Below are positions 59,428 through 64,000 of a DNA stretch of 64,000 nucleotides, piece by piece. This DNA is from Arenibacter sp. 6A1 (GTDB lineage: Bacteria; Bacteroidota; Bacteroidia; Flavobacteriales; Flavobacteriaceae). The DNA lies in the NCBI RefSeq assembly GCF_012272855.1, contig NZ_JAAXCQ010000023.1, positions 1 through 64,000 on the forward strand, in the 5' to 3' direction. The notes beneath the pieces were generated by a model. The model ran no database searches. It was not told the origin of the DNA and saw nothing but the letters and a program-made list of their open reading frames with translations. Position 1 is the first letter of the stretch, and each line of letters opens with the position of its first letter. Both the position numbers and the translations under genes were made by a program.

Positions 59428-62235
59428 ATGCTCAATTCTGTTTCTAGGAAACTCGTCTGTCTTGTAGGAATTCTGTTTTGTTTTGTGTCCTATGCACAAC
59501 AAGACCTTGAAATGACAGTCACGGTCGCGCAGGGAAAAGCAAAAAACAATCTTATAGATGTATTAATTGGTGTCACCAATACTACCGGTATTCCTTTTGA
59601 TGGTTTTTTACGCCTAAGAACACCAGAGGGGTTTAGGATAATTTCAAATGAACTCGTTTCAATATCACTACATCCGGAAGAAAAACGCTTTATTTCCTTA
59701 AAAATACTAAGGCAGCAGTCTGCACAGGTAGGAACCTCCAACATTGAAGTGGACCTTTTGGATACCGAAAAAAAAGTGCTCCAAACAAGGCACACAGCGC
59801 AAACGGTGAAAGAAAATAATCACATGCGCCTTTTTACGGAGAGTCCCATGGTTTACATGACCAACCCCAATGATTCCTTGGCGTTAAAGGTGACCGTAAG
59901 CAATTTGGGAAACAAAATACAAGATGTCACCCTTGTCTTTAGCATCCCCAACCTTAGGGGTGAAAAGAATTTTTTTGAACAAAAAGGGGTGGTCAACCTA
60001 CAAAAGGACAGGGAATTTACACTCCGTTTTCTACCGCCAAAAGCCTTATTAGAAGTACCACAGTTTACCGTTCAGGTTGCCGCGATGCGCGGTTCTGGGA
60101 AAGAATTATTTGGCAACCTAAACATTACGGTCCAAAACATTTCTTCGGTAAAGCAGCACCAAGATTTGGCAGCGACAAGAAATGCCCATAACGCACAGCG
60201 AAACAGCCTAACCACCACTTACAGAAGAGTAGGAGAAAACATAAATATTTATCAAATCATTGGCTCTGCCGATATGGATCTTTCGGCTGGATATCTTGCT
60301 ATGAATAGCAACATTTATATGACCGAAAATACAGACACCCCATTAATAACCAATACCAATTTAACCTATTATTTAGAAAACGCTAGTTTAAAAGTAGGGA
60401 ATATTAGTCAGGAATTGGAAATGTCACTATATGGTCGTGGTATAGAAGCGAGTACCGCCAATAGGGCTAACAACAAAACACTGCAAATAGGTTTTATAGA
60501 TCAAAACTATAATTTAATAGAGAGAAACGTCTTTTTAAAAAGGGGATATGGGTTGTATGCGAGCAGCGTTTTTGCAGATGCCAAGTCAAATGATTACAGT
60601 GGAGCCTCCTATATTTTTAAAGAAGAAGCCATGGACCATTCCAGAAATCATATGGTAGGCATTGAAAGAGCCCATACCTTTGGAGATGTGTGGCGTGTCA
60701 ATTTAAAAGGCCACGGGGCGTTCAGTGAATATGAAGAAAAAAATATAAGCCAAGCCTCCTATGCCTTAGAAACCCGGTATTCCGGTAGTATACAAAAGGT
60801 AAGACTTTCCGGGAATTACTTTTTAAGCAGCGCTTATTTTCCAGGCAATAGGCGTGGGGTTATGCAGCTTCATCAAAATATAGCTACGACCCTTTCTAAC
60901 AACCGCTCTGTATATTCTAATATTTCCGTTTCTAATTATTCCCCAAAATCGCATACCTATAACATGAACATGGAGTCAAGCAATATTCGCTTTAATATGG
61001 GCATTAATTTCCCTCGAAAAAAACTCTTGGGGGTAATGCTTGGTTTTCAACATCAAAGAGAATCGCGCACTAGCACTACCAATTATAACGGTTCCCTGGA
61101 GGCAAGCCCCACAGTGATGACGGCAAATCGTATTACAAATAATTTTAATTGGTCTAGTAAGAATCATAAACACTCCGTATTTCTTGGCATGGAAGAGGGG
61201 ATTGTTAAATACGCGAGTACAAACACTATTCAACCCCAACTAAAAACCAACCTTACGTATCGCTATTCCTGGTTAAATGCCAATGCCACCTATCAGTATG
61301 GCAGTTTTTATTTGTCGGAGAACGCTATCGCTTCTCAAAATACCAGCGCCAATAAGGACTACCAGCGAATGCTATTTTCGATTGCTGCCAACAAGAGCTT
61401 TATGGAAAATAAGCTCTCTTTAAACTCGGGCTTAAACTATTCAAACGATTTTCCATTAGGCAGTAGCGCTTCGTCTTTTTTAAATATACAGTATCAACCC
61501 AATCGTCAGTACCGCCTATTTTTGAATTCCTCTTGGTCAGGGTACCAATCAAATTACAATTCGTTTTCATCTCATAACGATCAATTTTCTTTAGAAGCGG
61601 GCCTCTCCATTAACTTTAAAGGGAAAGCACCTTCTACCGCCAGAAAAGGAAAGATTACGGCACAGGCCTACTATGATAGAAATGCCAATAATGTATTTGA
61701 TGAAGGTGATGAAATAGCCCCAGACTATCTTATAACACTGAACGATGCCATGTTTAAAACAGACCATAAAGGTCAACTTGTATACCGCTCTGTCCCTTAT
61801 GGAACCTATACCCTTAAATCTGCTGCTTCCCAAGGCTGGTTTACCAAGGAAGCAACCATTTTATTAGACGCTTCCCACCAGCGTATATCGATCCCATTAC
61901 ATCAAAACGGCACTGTTATTGGAAAAGTAGCGTATGAGTATGACGCTACACTAGCTCGTAAATTTGAGCCTAAAACAGCTGGCATCCTATTTAATATTTC
62001 TAAAGACGGGAAACTTATTCAACGGACCATGACCAACAACGATGGGGAGTTTACGGTATTTTTGCCCAATGGAACCTATCAAATCACTTTAGATAAGAGT
62101 TCCTTGGCCAGCAAAACCTATTGCGAACAAACCACCCAAAGTTTCACTATAGAGTCTGCAAAAACGACACGATTAGAGCCTTTTAAAATTCTTGCGGAGC
62201 AAAAAACAATTAAAATTAAGCGTTTTGGGAGTTAA
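59428..62235 (+). CDS. Usher-like outer-membrane protein
   Basis: A 935-aa exported protein (signal peptide ending FVSYAQQ). Residues about 25-245 are two Ig-like domains (VTVAQGKAKNNLIDVLIGVT, LALKVTVSNLGNKIQDVTLV). About 260-735 is a long run of amphipathic strands fitting a large outer-membrane barrel (YALETRYSGSIQKVRLSGNY, RLFLNSSWSGYQSNYNSFSS). About 740-935 holds two carboxypeptidase-regulatory or Ig-like domains (AQAYYDRNANNVFDEGDEIA, GEFTVFLPNGTYQITLDKSS). Size, order and neighbours match a pilus usher, but I cannot find the classical usher signatures by eye, so it may be a divergent type. Last gene of the locus. Confidence 0.75.
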   Translation: MLNSVSRKLVCLVGILFCFVSYAQQDLEMTVTVAQGKAKNNLIDVLIGVTNTTGIPFDGFLRLRTPEGFRIISNELVSISLHPEEKRFISLKILRQQSAQVGTSNIEVDLLDTEKKVLQTRHTAQTVKENNHMRLFTESPMVYMTNPNDSLALKVTVSNLGNKIQDVTLVFSIPNLRGEKNFFEQKGVVNLQKDREFTLRFLPPKALLEVPQFTVQVAAMRGSGKELFGNLNITVQNISSVKQHQDLAATRNAHNAQRNSLTTTYRRVGENINIYQIIGSADMDLSAGYLAMNSNIYMTENTDTPLITNTNLTYYLENASLKVGNISQELEMSLYGRGIEASTANRANNKTLQIGFIDQNYNLIERNVFLKRGYGLYASSVFADAKSNDYSGASYIFKEEAMDHSRNHMVGIERAHTFGDVWRVNLKGHGAFSEYEEKNISQASYALETRYSGSIQKVRLSGNYFLSSAYFPGNRRGVMQLHQNIATTLSNNRSVYSNISVSNYSPKSHTYNMNMESSNIRFNMGINFPRKKLLGVMLGFQHQRESRTSTTNYNGSLEASPTVMTANRITNNFNWSSKNHKHSVFLGMEEGIVKYASTNTIQPQLKTNLTYRYSWLNANATYQYGSFYLSENAIASQNTSANKDYQRMLFSIAANKSFMENKLSLNSGLNYSNDFPLGSSASSFLNIQYQPNRQYRLFLNSSWSGYQSNYNSFSSHNDQFSLEAGLSINFKGKAPSTARKGKITAQAYYDRNANNVFDEGDEIAPDYLITLNDAMFKTDHKGQLVYRSVPYGTYTLKSAASQGWFTKEATILLDASHQRISIPLHQNGTVIGKVAYEYDATLARKFEPKTAGILFNISKDGKLIQRTMTNNDGEFTVFLPNGTYQITLDKSSLASKTYCEQTTQSFTIESAKTTRLEPFKILAEQKTIKIKRFGS

Positions 62236-62439
62236 AGGGAAAGCCCTATAATTATCACTATCAAAGCCTCCCATAGTTTCAAGTGGCCTTTGGGGTATAC
62301 TTGATAGCATTAGAGTGGTTCAGAATACTTTAAGGCATATTTAGTTAACGAAAAAAGTCAAGTTAGCAATACACAATGAATCTTAGCACTCAAAAACGAG
62401 TAGCGTTAAACTAGGCTAGAAATTAATTTAGCAAGTTAT

Positions 62440-62634
62440 CTACAGGCCTTTTAATTCTTTTTTCTTCTTCCTCTTTTTCCTCCATAGGATATAACAAACG
62501 ACCAAAAGTATAGGTAGAATTATATATACAATAACATCAAATGGGTTTGTAAGATCGACAGGGACATTGTCAACTGGATTTCGTGTACCTAAAAGGAATT
62601 GTAGTATTAGTACTGGATATAGCTTGTTTAGCAT
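62440..62634 (-). CDS. Small single-helix membrane protein, 64 aa
   Basis: A 64-aa protein: a weak signal-like start (MLNKLYPVLILQFLLG), a short linker (TRNPVDNVPVDLTNPFD), one strong membrane helix (VIVYIILPILLVVCYILW) and a very basic tail RKKRKKKKELKGL. I have seen similar small proteins in flavobacterial genomes, unnamed. It converges on the usher-like gene and is not obviously part of the pilus locus. Its role is unknown. Confidence 0.6.
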   Translation of the reverse strand: MLNKLYPVLILQFLLGTRNPVDNVPVDLTNPFDVIVYIILPILLVVCYILWRKKRKKKKELKGL

Positions 62635-62881
62635 TGATTTTTTGTGAATAGCGTTTATATAATTTACTAAATTAATTGACTGTCCTTTTCAGTTTCTTAG
62701 CTTTTGCCCTTTTAGGAAGGGTAGCTGTCATCAAGGGCCATTTATGCGGATTAATTGAGTTTTTAGGCCGCTTTCCTTCTTAAATCTTATCTTCAAAAGG
62801 AACACCCTGTTTTAAGGCCAAAACCTTCTGATATCAATGATTTTGGCCCTATACGGGCGTTTTTAAAGGCTTTTCAAGCTT
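62635..62881. other. Noncoding gap before the partition genes
   Basis: About 245 bases behind the ParA partner gene. AT-rich with several short AAAAGG/CCTTTT pairs (AGCTTTTAAAGTCC, GGCTTTTCAAGCTTTT), perhaps a weak terminator for the partition operon. No gene visible. Confidence 0.5.
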
Positions 62882-63130
62882 TTAAAGTCCTTTCTTCTTT
62901 GCCAGGAGCTTTAGTCCCTCGTGGACGGCGTCTCCAAAGGTATAGCTACTGTTGTTCACCTTTTCCATAAAAGTGACCTGGTGCAGCAGTTTTATGGCCG
63001 ATTCCGACAAATAGATATTCTTGTACTCTTTTTTTTCTTCCGGGGCCGGCACCGCTTTTTTAGGGGCCGCCTTTTTTTTGGCCTTGGGGCCTTCTTTCGA
63101 GCTCCCCGTCAATAGATCATCTAGTCCCAT
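62882..63130 (-). CDS. Small ParA partner protein, RHH-like
   Basis: An 82-aa basic protein. A lysine/alanine/proline-rich N-terminal arm (KAKKKAAPKKAVPAPEEKKE) leads to a C-terminal ribbon-helix-helix-like domain (KNIYLSESAIKLLHQVTFME, YTFGDAVHEGLKLLAKKKGL). I chose the ATG at 63130, seven bases after the parA stop, instead of an upstream frame lying wholly within parA. Short DNA-binding proteins with a basic arm next to parA (ParG-like) bind the plasmid centromere and stimulate ParA. The partition role is inferred from context. Confidence 0.78.
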   Translation of the reverse strand: MGLDDLLTGSSKEGPKAKKKAAPKKAVPAPEEKKEYKNIYLSESAIKLLHQVTFMEKVNNSSYTFGDAVHEGLKLLAKKKGL

Positions 63131-63137
63131 AGTTCTT

Positions 63138-63890
63138 TTATTTATGGTTGTTAATTCGTTCCAGGACCTCATAGCCCAGGGCGGTATAATCCTGTGCCCC
63201 GTTGCTCTTTCGGTCGTATTCAAAAATCGTCTGGTGGTGCAATTGGGATGCCGATACCGCGGTATTCTTGCGGATCCTGGTATGGAACAGGGCGGTATCC
63301 CATTTTTGTTCCCTGATCTTGTCCATCACGTCCTTGCCCACGTTCAGCCGTTCGTCCCATTGGGTGATCACGATCCCAAGGATGCTGAGCCTGTCGTTGA
63401 TATTGTCCCGCACCATGCGGATAAAATTGATCATATGGTCTATCCCCTCTATGGAAAAGATCTCCGCCTTGATGGGCAGGATCACGTAGTCGCTACAGGA
63501 AAGGGCGTTCACGGTGACCAGGGAGGTGTTCGAGGGGCAGTCGATAAAAATAAAGTCGTAGTCCTTCTTGATCCCCTTGAGGGCCTTTTCCAGTTTCCGC
63601 TCCCGGGAGAGTTCGTTGAAAAGCCGGGATTCTATCCCTACCAAGTCGGTAGAGGAAGGGATCAGGTCCAGGTTTTCCCGTACGTTTACCGGGGAAAACT
63701 TCTCCCCCAACAGGGCTTCCCTGATGGTGGTTTCGGGCTCGTTGACCCCGAACTGCCGCGAGAGGTTGGCCTGTTCGTCCATATCGATAACAAGGGTGCG
63801 TCCCTTCAGGGCCGCCTGTACCGCTAGGTTGATACAGGTAGTGGTCTTGGCCACCCCCCCCTTTTGGTTCATGATTGCAATGGTTTTCAT
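63138..63890 (-). CDS. parA: ParA-family partition ATPase
   Basis: A 250-aa ParA/Soj-type ATPase. The deviant Walker A MNQKGGVAKTT places Lys10 and Lys15. DMDEQANLSRQFG follows, and FIFIDCPSN is the Walker B-like motif. It moves plasmid DNA over the nucleoid with a centromere-binding partner, here the small gene just downstream. I prefer the Met of MKTIAIMNQKGG; an ATG nine bases upstream is possible. There is no N-terminal HTH, so it is a type Ib-like short ParA, whose regulator is usually the partner protein. Confidence 0.95.
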   Translation of the reverse strand: MKTIAIMNQKGGVAKTTTCINLAVQAALKGRTLVIDMDEQANLSRQFGVNEPETTIREALLGEKFSPVNVRENLDLIPSSTDLVGIESRLFNELSRERKLEKALKGIKKDYDFIFIDCPSNTSLVTVNALSCSDYVILPIKAEIFSIEGIDHMINFIRMVRDNINDRLSILGIVITQWDERLNVGKDVMDKIREQKWDTALFHTRIRKNTAVSASQLHHQTIFEYDRKSNGAQDYTALGYEVLERINNHK

Positions 63891-63913
63891 ATGTGCCACT
63901 TATAGCGTTTGTT

Positions 63914-63939
63914 CAATGTGTTAAATATACATAACATTG
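63914..63939. promoter_or_regulatory. Candidate parA operator/centromere motif
   Basis: CAATGT and ACATTG form an inverted pair with a 14-base spacer, 24 bases upstream of the parA start. The minus-strand TATATTTA between them is close to the -7 box. TTTTCCACA near 63970 resembles a DnaA box. Whether an origin lies beyond the window edge cannot be seen. Confidence 0.4.
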
Positions 63940-64000
63940 ATAATATATTGCCCTTATGCCGTAAAAAGTTTTCCACAGTGATTGCAGCTCATCGACAGCC

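Noticed and set aside
55986-62235. Type V (FimA/Mfa1) pilus or type IX secretion locus
   Set aside because: The subunits have ordinary signal peptides without lipobox, there is a PapD-like chaperone and a barrel protein, and no C-terminal sorting domain is seen.
1-64000. tRNA, rRNA or other standard RNA genes
   Set aside because: I found no cloverleaf or ribosomal RNA sequence on either strand by eye.

Overview
The window looks like part of a large conjugative element (plasmid or integrative element) from a Bacteroidota host, most likely class Flavobacteriia. The evidence is a Bacteroidetes-type Tra operon with a BfmA/BtgA-like mobilization protein, families common in flavobacteria (DUF6090-, DUF4468- and CBU_0592-like proteins), promoter -7 boxes of the form TAnnTTTG, and starts preceded by A-rich sequence rather than a strong Shine-Dalgarno. 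No replication initiator and no tyrosine integrase lie in the window, so plasmid versus ICE stays open. A ParA/small partner pair at the right end favours a plasmid.

Layout. (1) 1-6960: a 241-bp tandem repeat array, then short AT-rich plus-strand genes separated by repeated palindromic junctions (small membrane protein, alpha/beta hydrolase, ArsR/membrane protein/SDR unit, SdpI-like/XRE/truncated HsdM, lipoprotein). (2) 7242-9052: minus-strand small genes and a RadC-like JAB protein. (3) 9691-19361: more cassette-like units (GNAT, DUF6090 protein plus serine hydrolase, a coiled-coil membrane protein, a 381-aa unknown) mixed with minus-strand genes (LytTR regulator, serine resolvase, KAP NTPase). 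(4) 19740-22518: four minus-strand envelope proteins. (5) 22810-30784: a complete type I restriction-modification operon led by a WYL regulator. (6) 31416-35220: cassettes with a HEPN-like protein, an HTH-ImmA/IrrE pair with its own operators, and a SEC-C protein. (7) 36127-50827: M23 peptidase and the Tra/Mob operon, with a candidate oriT at 50967-51047. (8) 51370-54448: an atypical receiver protein, a RelE/ParE toxin-antitoxin pair and a second HEPN-like protein among repeats. (9) 55986-62235: a five-gene chaperone-usher-like pilus locus. (10) 62440-63899: a small membrane protein and the partition pair.

Two signals stand out. First, about a dozen plus-strand genes or small operons each start shortly after a GTTRNNY heptamer (GTTAGCC, GTTGTGC, GTTAGAC and so on), and several end just before a YAAC-type motif. 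The elements between them are about 200-bp or longer imperfect palindromes. This is the architecture of integron gene cassettes without a visible integrase. Second, 55986-62235 encodes two related small secreted subunits, a PapD-like chaperone, a two-domain tip-adhesin-like subunit and a large outer-membrane beta-barrel. All three subunits share a chaperone-usher-style C-terminal strand, and a terminator lies between the pilin and the chaperone. Together they look like a chaperone-usher-like adhesive fibre carried on a conjugative element.

The backbone (conjugation, partition) and the restriction operon contain none of the interspersed repeats. The repeats are confined to accessory zones, so they probably mark where cargo was assembled.
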